A stretch of 39,971 bases of DNA from Bryobacteraceae bacterium (GTDB lineage Bacteria > Acidobacteriota > Terriglobia > Bryobacterales > Bryobacteraceae), in assembly GCA_025924475.1 (NCBI GenBank), contig JAICIH010000013.1, forward strand, positions 1 to 39,971, read 5' to 3'. The notes beneath the pieces were generated by a model, which saw only the letters and a list, made by a program, of their open reading frames with translations, did not search any database and was not told the DNA's origin. Within the stretch, counting starts at the first letter, position 1. Every line of letters begins with the position of its first letter. Position numbers and translations under genes: made by a program. This document shows positions 1 to 9,636 of this stretch, in pieces.

Positions 1-1
1 C

Positions 2-2065
2 GATGTTCGGGGTGGGCCGGCGCAGGGTTGGCCCGTAGTACTGAGCTTCGGTTTCTGGAGCGAACATTTTGGAGCGGACCCGGACATTGCTGGAAAGCAC
101 ATCACTATTTCGAATGTTCCGGTGACCGTGGTGGGCGTCACGCCGCCCGCTTTTCAGGGTGTTCGGCTTGGGGCAGACGTTAAAGTGTACTTGCCCTTGC
201 AATTTGCAAAGCCGCTCCTGACCCAGCACCTGGATATCGATTCGCCGGCTTGGATGTTCCTGTGCTCTGCCATTGGCCGTTTGAAGGATGGAACAACTAT
301 CCGCCAAGCAGCGAACGAAGTGGATTTTCATCAGAAAGAGCTGTTCCGTCGATTCATTCCAGTCCGGTATCAACAGTTCGCATACTTTCAGAAAGCCAGT
401 TTGGAGGTACGGTCCGCGCGCGACGGATTGCCGACCTATTCTGCTTCTGTCTATTCCGAGCCGCTGTTTCTGCTGCAAGGGCTGGTGGCGGTGGTGTTGC
501 TACTCTGCTGTGTCAACGTGGGTGGGCTCATGCTTTCGAAAGTATATGCGCGCCAGCGCGAGTTCGCGGTGCGAACGGCTATCGGCGCGGCGCGCTGGCG
601 TCTGATCCGGCAGTATTTGACCGAGAGTTTCGTGATTGCGCTTGTGGGCGGCGTGCTGGGCGCTGTCGCAACCTGGTACGGCAGTCCATTGTTGCTCGGC
701 TTCTTCCGCGATCCGATGATGGGCTCCCCTATTAACGTGCATCCCGACCACACAGTGTTCTGGGTCACTGGCGCGTGCGCCGTGGCAACGACGCTTTTAT
801 TTGGTGCATGGCCTGCTTGGAGAGCCGGTCGATCCGATCCCGCGGTTCTGCTGAGTTCGCGTACGGCCGGCGGCAGCCGTAAGCAGGTTGCCGGACGCGC
901 GTTTGTGCCTCTGCAAGTGGCGTTGTCGCTGATCCTGGTGGCGCTCGCCACACTGCTTTCGCAAAGCCTCAATCACCTGCACAACGATCGCACCGGCTTT
1001 GACGTAGATCACGTCACAATTCAAACCGCGCGCTTCAATCTCCTCCCGCAGAAAGGCGACGCCAAGCTCGATTTATACCAGCGCATGGTGGATCGTCTCG
1101 AACAGATGCCCGGAATGCGCGCGGCGGCGGTTACTCAGCAGACACCCATGACTGGCGTCGACATTGCCAGCCGTTTTCAGGCCGTCACCGGAAATCCCGA
1201 CCCGCCCGAAGATTCGCATATGCCGTATAACAACGTCGGCCCCGGATACTTTCGCACGATGAACACACACATTCTGGAAGGTCGCGAGTTTCAAAGGAAC
1301 GAACGTAGCAGGAACATCTGCATTTTGAATCGCGCGGCTGCGAATTTCTTCTTCCCGCACCAAGAGGCGATGGGACGCTATGTCCGAAGCATGGATTCCA
1401 AAGATTTTCCCGAACCGGTGAGCTGCCGCGTGATCGGTATTGCGGAGGACGCAAAGTTCTCGAATGTACGTGCGGCACCTCCGCGCACGATCTACTTTCC
1501 AATCACTCCTCAAATGGTGGACCAGGCCGGCAATCTGGTCTTTCTGATGAATTCGGCGACGCGCAGCGATGCGGTTGCCGGTTATCGGAAAGCGCTTAGC
1601 GAAATTGCTCCTTCCGTGCCGCTCGTGATTTTCGCTACTTTGCGCGATCAGATGGACGCCGCGCTTGGCAGCCAGCGCCTGATCACAGCCACGAGCAATC
1701 TGTTCGCGGGGCTGGCATTGTTTCTCAGCGCTCTCGGGCTGTATGGCCTGCTCGCAGCAAGCGTCGAGCAGCGGACCGGAGAAATCGGCGTGCGTATGGC
1801 GCTGGGCGCCCGGCGGGCAAGTGTGCTGCGCATGGTGCTGCGCGAGGCGCTCGGGCTGTTACTGGCCGGCGTGGTCTTAGGCGGAGTAGCGCTATTTTTC
1901 GCCGTTCGCTTGGTTCAGAGCATGCTGTATGGCGTTACGGCTTTCGATCCGCTCACACTCACCATCACGATCCTCCTGCTCGTTGTGGCCGCCTTGAGCG
2001 CGGCGCTGCCTCCGGCGTTGCGGGCTGCGTCCGTCGATCCGATGGTAGCCTTACGGGCCGAGTGA
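2..2065 (+). CDS. ADOP-type ABC transporter permease (MacB/FtsX), 5'-truncated by window edge
   Basis: The frame is open from base 2, before the first possible start codon (GTG at 122), and the residues upstream of 122 (FGFWSEHFGADPDIAGK) match the periplasmic MacB core domain, so the gene begins outside the window. The visible part, about 687 residues, holds the end of a first periplasmic domain, a first FtsX membrane block with the characteristic stretch EFAVRTAIGAARWRLIRQ, a second periplasmic domain, and a second FtsX block with EIGVRMALGARRASVLRMV. Duplicated MacB/FtsX halves without an ATPase partner define the acidobacterial duplicated orphan permease (ADOP) family. The substrate is unknown; lipoprotein or peptide/drug export by mechanotransmission is the family precedent. 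The stop overlaps the convergent cytochrome gene by 15 bp. Confidence 0.9.
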   Translation, partial: DVRGGPAQGWPVVLSFGFWSEHFGADPDIAGKHITISNVPVTVVGVTPPAFQGVRLGADVKVYLPLQFAKPLLTQHLDIDSPAWMFLCSAIGRLKDGTTIRQAANEVDFHQKELFRRFIPVRYQQFAYFQKASLEVRSARDGLPTYSASVYSEPLFLLQGLVAVVLLLCCVNVGGLMLSKVYARQREFAVRTAIGAARWRLIRQYLTESFVIALVGGVLGAVATWYGSPLLLGFFRDPMMGSPINVHPDHTVFWVTGACAVATTLLFGAWPAWRAGRSDPAVLLSSRTAGGSRKQVAGRAFVPLQVALSLILVALATLLSQSLNHLHNDRTGFDVDHVTIQTARFNLLPQKGDAKLDLYQRMVDRLEQMPGMRAAAVTQQTPMTGVDIASRFQAVTGNPDPPEDSHMPYNNVGPGYFRTMNTHILEGREFQRNERSRNICILNRAAANFFFPHQEAMGRYVRSMDSKDFPEPVSCRVIGIAEDAKFSNVRAAPPRTIYFPITPQMVDQAGNLVFLMNSATRSDAVAGYRKALSEIAPSVPLVIFATLRDQMDAALGSQRLITATSNLFAGLALFLSALGLYGLLAASVEQRTGEIGVRMALGARRASVLRMVLREALGLLLAGVVLGGVALFFAVRLVQSMLYGVTAFDPLTLTITILLLVVAALSAALPPALRAASVDPMVALRAE

Positions 2066-2938
2066 ATACACACGGATACGGTGATCAGTAAAGCGCAAGT
2101 ACGGCCCCAGCGAGGCTTGTTTCATATGACAACCCAGGCAATCTCCTGCGCTCGAAACATGTGCGTGGGATTTACCGGCGGAGTGACAGCTCTTGCACAC
2201 GCGGTTGTACGAATCATCGGTGCGCGGACGCGCATTTTCGTGCGGATTGTGGCAGGTGGTACAAGCCAGCTTTTTGCTTTCGCGAAAACAGCGGCTCGCC
2301 ATAAGGCCGATCGGCGCGAATCGCACGTTCACCGGGTTTTCGAGCTCCGGTTCATCGCCGGTGTCGGGGCCCGCCACGCGATGGCACTCGCCACAGACTT
2401 GCGCCTGCGCAGCCGGCGCCAGACGTCCCGGATTCAATAACTGCCCTCGGGCCGGCGCGGCGACATGCGCGCTTCCGGGTCCATGGCAACGTTCGCACTG
2501 CACGCCCGGCTGCATCGCTGTGAGGTCTGGGCCGTCTGCCGTGGGAAGGACGTTGGTGGCATGGCAGCTAAAGCAATGCGTGATGGTCCGGTTATCTTGC
2601 AAGATACCGAGTTTCGCGATCGGACTCGTAGGATGCTCCGGGTGGCCGAACGTAGTGGCCAGACCGTGCAGGCGCGAGTAATAGGACAATTGGCCTTCGA
2701 AGTATTGACCATTGAGCCGGCCGACCGGCGTGATGCCTTGCGCACCTGCGCCGAAAGCCCATTCGATCTTGTCCATCGCGAATTCCCGTAGCGGGCTCTC
2801 GGCGACGGGTCGCAGCGCCTGGGCGTGGTGCGAGCGGGTTTGCCGATCGAACTCGGATGGATGGCACGGTTTGCAGGCCTGCGATCCCACATACGCGGCA
2901 GAAAGCGGAAGAGCAATCAATCCTAGCGCCCACTTCAA
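2051..2938 (-). CDS. Heptahaem c-type cytochrome (cytochrome c554-like)
   Basis: The 295-residue protein carries seven CXXCH haem-attachment motifs: CKPCH near residue 22, then CFSCH, CERCH, CGECH, CTTCH, CKSCH and CLGCH. CERCHGPGSAH is typical of the cytochrome c554/multihaem family. A short hydrophobic N-terminus (ALGLIALPLSAAY) suggests Sec export, as periplasmic haem attachment requires. The start is a TTG that overlaps the upstream TPR stop as TTGA, so translation is probably coupled. It is the last gene of the minus-strand unit that also includes a TonB receptor and an amidase. Electron transfer is the likely role; the redox partner is not evident. It could also be fused or paired functionally with the TPR protein, since TPR/multihaem combinations recur in this phylum. 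Confidence 0.87.
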   Translation of the reverse strand: MKWALGLIALPLSAAYVGSQACKPCHPSEFDRQTRSHHAQALRPVAESPLREFAMDKIEWAFGAGAQGITPVGRLNGQYFEGQLSYYSRLHGLATTFGHPEHPTSPIAKLGILQDNRTITHCFSCHATNVLPTADGPDLTAMQPGVQCERCHGPGSAHVAAPARGQLLNPGRLAPAAQAQVCGECHRVAGPDTGDEPELENPVNVRFAPIGLMASRCFRESKKLACTTCHNPHENARPRTDDSYNRVCKSCHSAGKSHAHVSSAGDCLGCHMKQASLGPYLRFTDHRIRVYSLGP

Positions 2939-3984
2939 GGCTTCGCCGCTCCGGTTACATCGACGCCATTATCCGTGATGGCGTGGATTTCGCGCACTTT
3001 GCGGTACTCGGCATCAGCCTCCGCTTTGCGGCCCATCTGGCGGTACAGCGCTCCCAAATGATAATGAGGCGTCGCTTGATCCGGCGAGAGAGCCACCGCC
3101 TTCTTTAGCTCAATGAGCGCTTCGCGATAACGTTTTTGATCGGCCAGGACAACGCCAAGACGTAAATGCGCATCGGCGTTCGAGGGATCGCAGGAGATGG
3201 CACGCTGGTAAAACCCTTCGGCTTTAGCGGCATCTTTATTGCCGCGCGCGATTTCACCCAAATAAAAATTCGCAAGGCTATGACATCCGCGCTGGGCTTC
3301 CTGTTCGAGCCATGCGCTAGCTTGTTCGGGGTTTTGCTGCCGCCAGTAGAGATAGCCGATCGCAAAACGCGCGTTGGGAATTGCCGGATCTTTATTGACG
3401 GCTTCGCGATATTCGGCAATCGCTTTTTCCGGCTGCTGCTGGCTTTCATAGGCCGAGCCGAGCAGAAAATGTGTCCAGGCGGAATCAGGAAAGCGGCTGT
3501 CGATCTCGCGGAAGGCATCTCTGGCCGCGGCTTTATTCCCGGTTAATCGATAGCTCTCTTCGAGCATGTAGAGCACGCGATCCTGCTGTGCGCTGTTTTG
3601 CAGGTTCTTTAGCTCATCGATCGCTTTTGCGTACTGGCGCGATTCAAAATAATCCACACCCAACAACATGTGCGCCTGGGATGAGGAAGCTGGAGAGCGA
3701 GCAGCCTTCTGAAGCGGCGCCAACGCATCGGCCAGCTTCCCTGCCCTGAGGAGAGCTAATCCCAGATTGAGTTGAATTTCCGGGTCGGCCGGATCGAGGC
3801 GGGCGGCTGCGTGGAATTTTTGAAGCGCCGCCGCCACATCGCCGGTAGTGAGAGCGCGGCCCCCCTCTGCATTAAGAGAAGCCGCAGAAGCCGCGGTCTG
3901 ACCGTTTGCCGAAAGGCAAAGCAGCAGCAGGATCGTAGCGAATTTAGAAATACAGCCGCAATCCGAATTGAATCGTTCGCGCAT
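2935..3984 (-). CDS. Secreted tetratricopeptide-repeat protein
   Basis: The protein consists mainly of consecutive TPR units (for example PADPEIQLNLGLALLRAG, SAWTHFLLGSAYESQQQPEK, ADAHLRLGVVLADQKRY) following a hydrophobic export segment (FATILLLLCLSANGQ). The open frame extends further upstream to 4224, but that part lies inside the TonB receptor gene and has no TPR or signal character. The ATG at 3984 gives 349 residues and places the signal-like segment near the N-terminus, so it is preferred; it overlaps the receptor's 3' end by 41 nt. The gene ends in TTGA overlapping the cytochrome start. A periplasmic scaffold for the cytochrome or receptor is plausible but not shown by sequence. Confidence 0.8.
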   Translation of the reverse strand: MRERFNSDCGCISKFATILLLLCLSANGQTAASAASLNAEGGRALTTGDVAAALQKFHAAARLDPADPEIQLNLGLALLRAGKLADALAPLQKAARSPASSSQAHMLLGVDYFESRQYAKAIDELKNLQNSAQQDRVLYMLEESYRLTGNKAAARDAFREIDSRFPDSAWTHFLLGSAYESQQQPEKAIAEYREAVNKDPAIPNARFAIGYLYWRQQNPEQASAWLEQEAQRGCHSLANFYLGEIARGNKDAAKAEGFYQRAISCDPSNADAHLRLGVVLADQKRYREALIELKKAVALSPDQATPHYHLGALYRQMGRKAEADAEYRKVREIHAITDNGVDVTGAAKP

Positions 3985-6900
3985 CTCGCGCGCCGGTGGC
4001 TTGCCCGAAGTTCCCGACGCCAAAAGCGGTCCCGTAGGCGTTGAACTGCGTATGGTTGAAAATGTTGTAGAACTCGGCACGGAAGTCCAGTCCACTCGTT
4101 TCCGCTTTGAGGATACCTGGGAATGTCCGGAACAGGCTGGCGTCAGTGTTATTGATTCCGGCGGCGCGCACCACGTTGCGTCCGGCATTGCCAAAATTTC
4201 CTTTAGCCGGCTGCGCAAATGCATTCTTATTGAAGAAATCTTGCCGTGTACCGTCGCCCGCCCAATCTCCTACCAGATCGGGCCGGTATGGATTCCCACT
4301 GACACCGATGCCGGCGTTATCGCCGCTCATCGTGATGTTCAGGGGAGTTCCGGTTTGAAAACTGCTGATCCCCGATAACCGCCAGTGACCGAGCAACGCC
4401 CGCACAAAACCGTTTTGCCAAGGAGTGGGAATATCGTACACGTAGCTCAGAATGAACATTTGTGTCCGGTCGTAGTTGGAATTCCCTCGCTCCAGAAACG
4501 CGCGGTAGGCATCCTGATGCGCAGTACCTCCTGGCACATCGCCGCTCACGTCATCAATCGCGTGCGAGTACGTATAAGAGCCTTGCAGAGTGAGGCCATG
4601 ATACTGGTCGGTTCGGATGCTGGCCTGCAGGGAATTGTAGTTCGAATTGCCGCCGTTGAAATATTGATTGATCTGCGCGTAGCCCGGGTAAGGACGAACT
4701 CGATTCACGTTAACGCCGGCCAACACCTGAGCGGCCTCGGCCGGAAATGGCTGGTTGATGTTACGTGAATCGGAGAGATGCGTACCCTTTGTTCCGACGA
4801 ACGATGCGGTGGCGACGACTCCGCGTCCCAGACGCCGCTGCACGCCTGCATTGTATTGCTGCACTTGCGCGGTCGGATAGGCGGGATCATACACCTGCAG
4901 CGCGGCAGGAAGCAGCGTAGCACCCGATGTACCAGCCGGATTGCTTAGCAGTGTATTGAAGATAGTGACCGTGCTGCTGAAGGGCGGGTTCGGCGCAACG
5001 TTATAGATGTCGTTGCCCTGTACCCGCTCATAGTAAATGCCATAACCGATGCGGAAGACGGTGTCTTCGCCTTTTGGCCTCCAGGCAATTCCAATGCGCG
5101 GCTCAAACAAATTCCAATGATTCTGGACCAGGCCGCGCGGGATTCCATTCTTTCCAGCCAATCCTAGTCCATTCGTGAGATTGCCGGTATTCGGTACGAT
5201 GTGCCCGCTCGCATCGATCTGCGGCGCTTGAGAAGGATCGTAGAGATTGACATAGAAGGAAGAGACGCGATCCTTTTCTTCATAGGCGTGGGGGAAGCCG
5301 TCCCAGCGCAGGCCGAGCGTCACCGTCAGGCGCGGGGACACCTTCCAGGAATCGTGTGCATAGATGCCGATGCTTCGGCTGATGTAATTCGGCGAGTATT
5401 GCGCCTGTAGCTCGCTGTATTGAAAAGCATTGCCCAGCAGAAAGTCGGCGAATTCGTTGCCCTTGGAACCAGGACCGGCTGTGGAGCTGCCGTCGAAGCG
5501 GAATGCGCCCTGTGTATTGCCAAACAGGTCCTGCTGTTTGTCGAAGTTCATGTAAATGGCGCCGAAGGTCATCGTGTGGTTGGAACGGGTCCAGGTAAAT
5601 TTATCTTCGAATACCCAGGTTTCCAGAGCATTCGTCCACGGCCAGGAAGCGAGATCGAACTGCGTGTTCAATGTGGGCCCTACGAGCGCGATATTCGGCA
5701 GCCGGTTGGCCCGGTTCTCCGGGAACAGTTCCGGGATGTGGAGGTCGGCAGGACGCTGATAATTTCCGTTGAGGCTCAGATCGAGCGGCTGCTTTGTGTA
5801 ACCGACAGATGCTTCATTCACGGTGCTGGGCGAAATCGCCGAAGTGAGCGCGCCGTAATACATTCTCGGCTTGTTTACCAGCAGCGTGGTCGTAGTCGGA
5901 TAACTGGACGACGACCACAGATTGTTGGTGAAGTTTTGATTATTGGTTTCATCGATGAAGCGGAAGAAGACCTGCTCGCGGTCGGTAAAGCTGTGGTCCA
6001 CCCGAACGATCTCCTCGCGCAAGTTGGTTGGCACTGAGAACGACTGTGCGAAGTTATTGCCGTTCGTCGGCAGCGGAAAGATAAAATTCGGTGCGGCTAA
6101 TATCGCGGCGTTCGGATCGATGCGATTGGCCGGAATTTTGTTTCCGGCAAACGGTATTTTGGGATTGGTTTGCGGATCGTAGATTGCACCGTTAGGCAGG
6201 AATGCGCTGAAATCTCCTGTTCTCTCGGCCGCGGTCGGAGCCGGCGTATTAAATATGCTCGCCTGTCTCAATTTGCGCCATTCTTCATTAAAAAAGAAAA
6301 ATGTTCGCGATTTGCTTCTCGGATACAACTTTGGAATAAATACCGGGCCGCTGAGATTGTAACCAAACACGTTAAATCGCAGCGGAGGCTTGGGCTGCCC
6401 GTTCAGGTTAGTGAAAAAGTTATTGGCGTCGAAATCCTCATTGCGGAGGTATTCCCACGCCGTTCCGTGGAAGTTCCGGCTACCCGACTTAGTGGTCACG
6501 TTGATCTGTCCCGCGTTCCCGAAACCGGTATCGACGGAGGTATTCGAAGTCTCGACCTTAAACTCGTTAATTGCTTCCACCGAGGGCAGCACGACGACGC
6601 AGCCGCCGCAGCCGCGGTCATAGTCCTCCTGGCCATCCATGCGCCACACGTTGTTACTCTGGCGCATGCCGTTGAATGAAATGCCGGTATTCGACGTGAC
6701 GCCCACGGGTGTATTGAGCGCCGGCTGGGTGGACGACGCACCCGGGACAAGCGCCGCCAAAGACGTAAAATTTCGGCCATTTACCGATAATGCCTCTACC
6801 TGCTGGCTATTCACGACTTGCCCGACGGTAGCGTCTTCCGCCTGGATATGCACGGTATCTGCCTGCACGACTACGGTTTCCTGCACGCTGCGAAGCTCGA

Positions 6901-7228
6901 GCTGCGCGTCGATGCGTAGCCGATCGTCCACGTTGACGTTGATTCCCGTTTGTTTATAGTCGGCGAAGCCCGGCGCGCTTACTTCGATTGTGTACTTACC
7001 GATTACCACGGCCGGCATATCATAATTGCCCGACTGGTTACTCACGAAGTTACGGCTCAAGCCGGTCGCTTCGTTCGTCAACTTAATCTGCGCATTCGGC
7101 ACAGGAGCGCCTGATTTATCCGTTATGAGCCCGGAAATTGTCCCCTGCCTTTGCGCGCGGGCGCTCTGCGGACAGAAGAAAAGAAAGACCAATAGCGTCA
7201 GGAACGCGGTCCCAGACCACTTCGACAT
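3944..7228 (-). CDS. Oar-like TonB-dependent outer-membrane receptor
   Basis: The 1094-residue protein has an N-terminal signal peptide (hydrophobic residues about 8-19, likely cut after SARA near residue 25), then a carboxypeptidase-regulatory-like beta-sandwich (about 28-115, with GLITDKSGAPVPNAQIKLTN), a plug region (about 120-240), and a long C-terminal beta-barrel ending in an aromatic beta-signal, LRLYF. This arrangement is the Oar/CarboxypepD_reg TonB receptor class that is expanded in Acidobacteria. A Shine-Dalgarno-like AGGGGG lies just upstream of the ATG. It is 49 nt downstream of the amidase and overlaps the TPR gene. The transported compound is unknown; large polymers, peptides or glycans are typical for the class. 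No TonB/ExbB/ExbD is in the window. Confidence 0.93.
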   Translation of the reverse strand: MSKWSGTAFLTLLVFLFFCPQSARAQRQGTISGLITDKSGAPVPNAQIKLTNEATGLSRNFVSNQSGNYDMPAVVIGKYTIEVSAPGFADYKQTGINVNVDDRLRIDAQLELRSVQETVVVQADTVHIQAEDATVGQVVNSQQVEALSVNGRNFTSLAALVPGASSTQPALNTPVGVTSNTGISFNGMRQSNNVWRMDGQEDYDRGCGGCVVVLPSVEAINEFKVETSNTSVDTGFGNAGQINVTTKSGSRNFHGTAWEYLRNEDFDANNFFTNLNGQPKPPLRFNVFGYNLSGPVFIPKLYPRSKSRTFFFFNEEWRKLRQASIFNTPAPTAAERTGDFSAFLPNGAIYDPQTNPKIPFAGNKIPANRIDPNAAILAAPNFIFPLPTNGNNFAQSFSVPTNLREEIVRVDHSFTDREQVFFRFIDETNNQNFTNNLWSSSSYPTTTTLLVNKPRMYYGALTSAISPSTVNEASVGYTKQPLDLSLNGNYQRPADLHIPELFPENRANRLPNIALVGPTLNTQFDLASWPWTNALETWVFEDKFTWTRSNHTMTFGAIYMNFDKQQDLFGNTQGAFRFDGSSTAGPGSKGNEFADFLLGNAFQYSELQAQYSPNYISRSIGIYAHDSWKVSPRLTVTLGLRWDGFPHAYEEKDRVSSFYVNLYDPSQAPQIDASGHIVPNTGNLTNGLGLAGKNGIPRGLVQNHWNLFEPRIGIAWRPKGEDTVFRIGYGIYYERVQGNDIYNVAPNPPFSSTVTIFNTLLSNPAGTSGATLLPAALQVYDPAYPTAQVQQYNAGVQRRLGRGVVATASFVGTKGTHLSDSRNINQPFPAEAAQVLAGVNVNRVRPYPGYAQINQYFNGGNSNYNSLQASIRTDQYHGLTLQGSYTYSHAIDDVSGDVPGGTAHQDAYRAFLERGNSNYDRTQMFILSYVYDIPTPWQNGFVRALLGHWRLSGISSFQTGTPLNITMSGDNAGIGVSGNPYRPDLVGDWAGDGTRQDFFNKNAFAQPAKGNFGNAGRNVVRAAGINNTDASLFRTFPGILKAETSGLDFRAEFYNIFNHTQFNAYGTAFGVGNFGQATGARDARTIQFGLRLYF

Positions 7229-7277
7229 AGAACCCCCTGGTGGAATGCACGGGCTAGCGAAGCCCTTGCAAGCGTTT

Positions 7278-8720
7278 TCAAGGATATGTCAATTTTAGTT
7301 TGGAGTCAAGACTTTCTCGCCATGAAGTGGCTTGCTGATACCGATAGCCGACGGTAAGCACGCTCGCCTCGTCAAAAGCCCGCCCCACTATCTGTAAACC
7401 TACGGGGAGGCCTTCTCGCGAAAAGCCGCAGGGAATGCTTAGGGCGGGCGTTCCGAAACGATTGAATGCGCTGACATTACTGGGCGGCTTCCGGTGTGTT
7501 TCGTCGAGGGTTTTCGAAAGCAGCGGAGCCGGCTCGCGCATGGTCGGCAATAACAGCACATCCACGTTCTCGAATACGCGCCGGATATCGCGGCGGCATT
7601 CCCGCAAACGCTTCAATGTCTCGACATAGCCAACGGCGGTCACGCTCTTAAGGCTTTCTAGCTGCCGGCGCGACCACGGATGATACAGCTCCGGCGACTT
7701 ATCGAAGAAAGGTTTGTGATAATGATAAAGCTCGACATCATAGCTGCCGGCTTTTACAAATTCGAAGCGTGGCAATATTACATCGCGAATGCTTCTTACA
7801 TGGGGACGTAAGACGGCGATGGCATCTTCGACGAGCCGGGCGACATCCGGATCAAGCTGCTCAAAAAAGTAATCGCGCGGGATACCCACCCGCAGGTGAT
7901 GGATGGGTCTGGCCAGCGCCGCGGAGTAATCGGGTACGGGCTTGTCGAGGACGATTGCATCGTTGGGATCATATCCGGCGAGGACCTGGAGCAAGGCTGC
8001 CGCGTCTTCGACCGAGCGAGTAATCGGCCCAATGGTGTCGAGAGAGTAAGCCGAAGGGATCACACCGCGCGTGCTGACCCGTCCATAGGAAGTTTTAAAG
8101 CCTACGGCGCCACAGAACGAAGCCGGAATACGGACGGAGCCTCCATCGTCGCTTCCCACCGAGCCAAAGCAAAGTCCGGCGGCAACGGCCGCGGCCGAGC
8201 CCGCCGAGGAGCCGCCGCTAATTCGCTCGAGATTCCAGGGATTGTGGACCGGACCAAAAGCGCTGGTGGTTCCGGTGCCGGCAAAGGCGAATTCATCGAG
8301 ATTCAACTTACCGAGAAACACCGCACCCGCTAGCTTGAGGCGTCGAACAATTTCGGCGTCTTCGGAAGGCACGCGATTCTGAAAAACGCGGCTCGCGGCG
8401 GTCGTGCGCACGCCGCGTGTATCGATGTTATCTTTCAGCGCGATCGGGATCCCATGCAGCGGGCCGGCGCCGCGCATCGCATCGCAAGCGGCGGCTTCCC
8501 GCAGAGCCGATTCCTCGGTCAGCGTGATGAACGTGTTGAGAGTTTTATCGTACTTATGAATCCGCGCCAGACAATGTTCGGTCAGCTCTCTGGACGAAAT
8601 CACGCGGCGCTTCAACGCGTGCGCGGCTTCGCACAGCGTCCAATCGGCGGGCTCACCGGCGGCAATTCGGCGAGACACACTCGCCGCTGCCGCTCCCGAC
8701 AGCAAGCCGCGCCGTGTCAC
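7278..8720 (-). CDS. Amidase-signature family hydrolase (GatA-like)
   Basis: The 480-residue protein is a full-length amidase-signature enzyme. The Ser-cisSer-Lys triad can be placed at Lys96 (IPIALKDNID), Ser172 (SGGSSAGSAAAVAAG) and Ser195 (GSDDGGSVRIPAS). The family hydrolyses carbon-nitrogen amide bonds; GatA of the tRNA amidotransferase is a relative, but no gatB or gatC is adjacent, and an N-terminal twin-arginine-like segment (MTRRGLLSGAAAA) suggests export, so a free amidase acting outside the cytoplasm is more likely. The GTG start shares its G with the TAG stop of the upstream gene (TAGTG), which indicates translational coupling. Substrate unknown. Confidence 0.9.
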   Translation of the reverse strand: MTRRGLLSGAAAASVSRRIAAGEPADWTLCEAAHALKRRVISSRELTEHCLARIHKYDKTLNTFITLTEESALREAAACDAMRGAGPLHGIPIALKDNIDTRGVRTTAASRVFQNRVPSEDAEIVRRLKLAGAVFLGKLNLDEFAFAGTGTTSAFGPVHNPWNLERISGGSSAGSAAAVAAGLCFGSVGSDDGGSVRIPASFCGAVGFKTSYGRVSTRGVIPSAYSLDTIGPITRSVEDAAALLQVLAGYDPNDAIVLDKPVPDYSAALARPIHHLRVGIPRDYFFEQLDPDVARLVEDAIAVLRPHVRSIRDVILPRFEFVKAGSYDVELYHYHKPFFDKSPELYHPWSRRQLESLKSVTAVGYVETLKRLRECRRDIRRVFENVDVLLLPTMREPAPLLSKTLDETHRKPPSNVSAFNRFGTPALSIPCGFSREGLPVGLQIVGRAFDEASVLTVGYRYQQATSWRESLDSKLKLTYP

Positions 8721-9592
8721 TATTCCAGTGTCCGCACTTCGGCGCCGGCTGGCGGATTGAGAATGAATTTTTCGGCGGTTATGTCTGGCGTGTTCAGTTT
8801 CAAATCCAGCACCTTCAGATTCACTTCGTAGCCGTCCTTCGGCCGCTGGATGTCAATGATATCCGGAAATTTGATTCCGTTGTGGTCCTTCCAATTTGTA
8901 TAGGTAGTGTCGCTGGTGATGTAGCCATCGGAATCGAAGGTTTTCTGGCGCGCGATATCGAGCGTGTACCGGTCGAAATAAACGTTCCGAATCGGCTTCA
9001 GCTCGTCGCCAAAGCGCCGGACCATCATCAGAATGTAAACCGCTGTCGTTTCGTTGGTATCGTCGACGAACATCGTTATATCCAGCTGGGGATCGGGCGG
9101 GCGTATCAGAAGAGCCGTCAAAAACGCCGCGGGTCGCAGGTTTTCGAGCTTATTTTCCGTAGCCGACGGCGGAGCGTCGTTGCGCCCTTCGAAGAATCGA
9201 TTCTTTAGTGGAATCGATACGCGGAAGTCGTTGCCTGTCGAAACCATGTCGAACGCCGTACCGTGAATGGCAGGCTCGAGGCCGATCACCCGCATCTGGT
9301 CCGGCTTACGGAAGAGAACGTAACCGATGATGCTGGTGTAGTCGGTCACCGTGCCGCCATAGAGATTTCCTACCGAGGGCGCCATATCGACCTTCAAATT
9401 GAACGATTGAATGGGATCGTAAACATTCCGAATCCGCTGGATCAATTCCTCTTTGGTGGCGCTCAGGAGCGGCTTGTTTTCTTTGGCGCCCGGCGGCTTG
9501 ACGATGCGCTTGCGCACTAAGCAAGCTGGTTCGGAAGCCACCACTGCAATGATCATCAAAGCGAATTTACGCCGTACGGAAAGCGAACCCAC
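8720..9592 (-). CDS. Putative LolA/DUF4292-like envelope protein
   Basis: The 290-residue protein has a short hydrophobic N-terminus (FALMIIAVVASEPACLV) with a cysteine near residue 24 that could be a weak lipobox (EPAC is not a good match). The body shows the pattern of LolA/outer-membrane lipoprotein-sorting-like proteins: an early helix (EELIQRIRNVYDPIQSF), strands with FRKPDQMRVIG, and a late YTNWKDHNGIKFPDIIDI segment typical of 'slope'-measuring beta-sheets in this superfamily. The assignment to DUF4292/LolA-like is by pattern and moderate. The start is a GTG; an internal ATG at residue 13 is an alternative. It is the first gene of the minus-strand unit and lies 44 bp from the divergent VCBS gene. 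Confidence 0.55.
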   Translation of the reverse strand: MGSLSVRRKFALMIIAVVASEPACLVRKRIVKPPGAKENKPLLSATKEELIQRIRNVYDPIQSFNLKVDMAPSVGNLYGGTVTDYTSIIGYVLFRKPDQMRVIGLEPAIHGTAFDMVSTGNDFRVSIPLKNRFFEGRNDAPPSATENKLENLRPAAFLTALLIRPPDPQLDITMFVDDTNETTAVYILMMVRRFGDELKPIRNVYFDRYTLDIARQKTFDSDGYITSDTTYTNWKDHNGIKFPDIIDIQRPKDGYEVNLKVLDLKLNTPDITAEKFILNPPAGAEVRTLE

Positions 9593-9636
9593 TCCTCAAT
9601 TTAGCCACACGCGGTATACACTACCCTCTGAATCCT

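Noticed and set aside
2935..2938. A frameshift splitting a TPR-cytochrome fusion protein.
   Set aside because: The cytochrome has its own hydrophobic export segment directly after the TTG start, and the 4-nt overlap is a normal coupled junction.
3985..4224. Extended N-terminus of the TPR protein.
   Set aside because: The extra 80 codons lie inside the TonB receptor gene, have no TPR or signal character, and would place the signal segment in mid-protein.
7278..8720. Glutamyl-tRNA(Gln) amidotransferase subunit A (gatA).
   Set aside because: The motifs fit the wider amidase family, the N-terminus looks exported, and gatB/gatC are absent.
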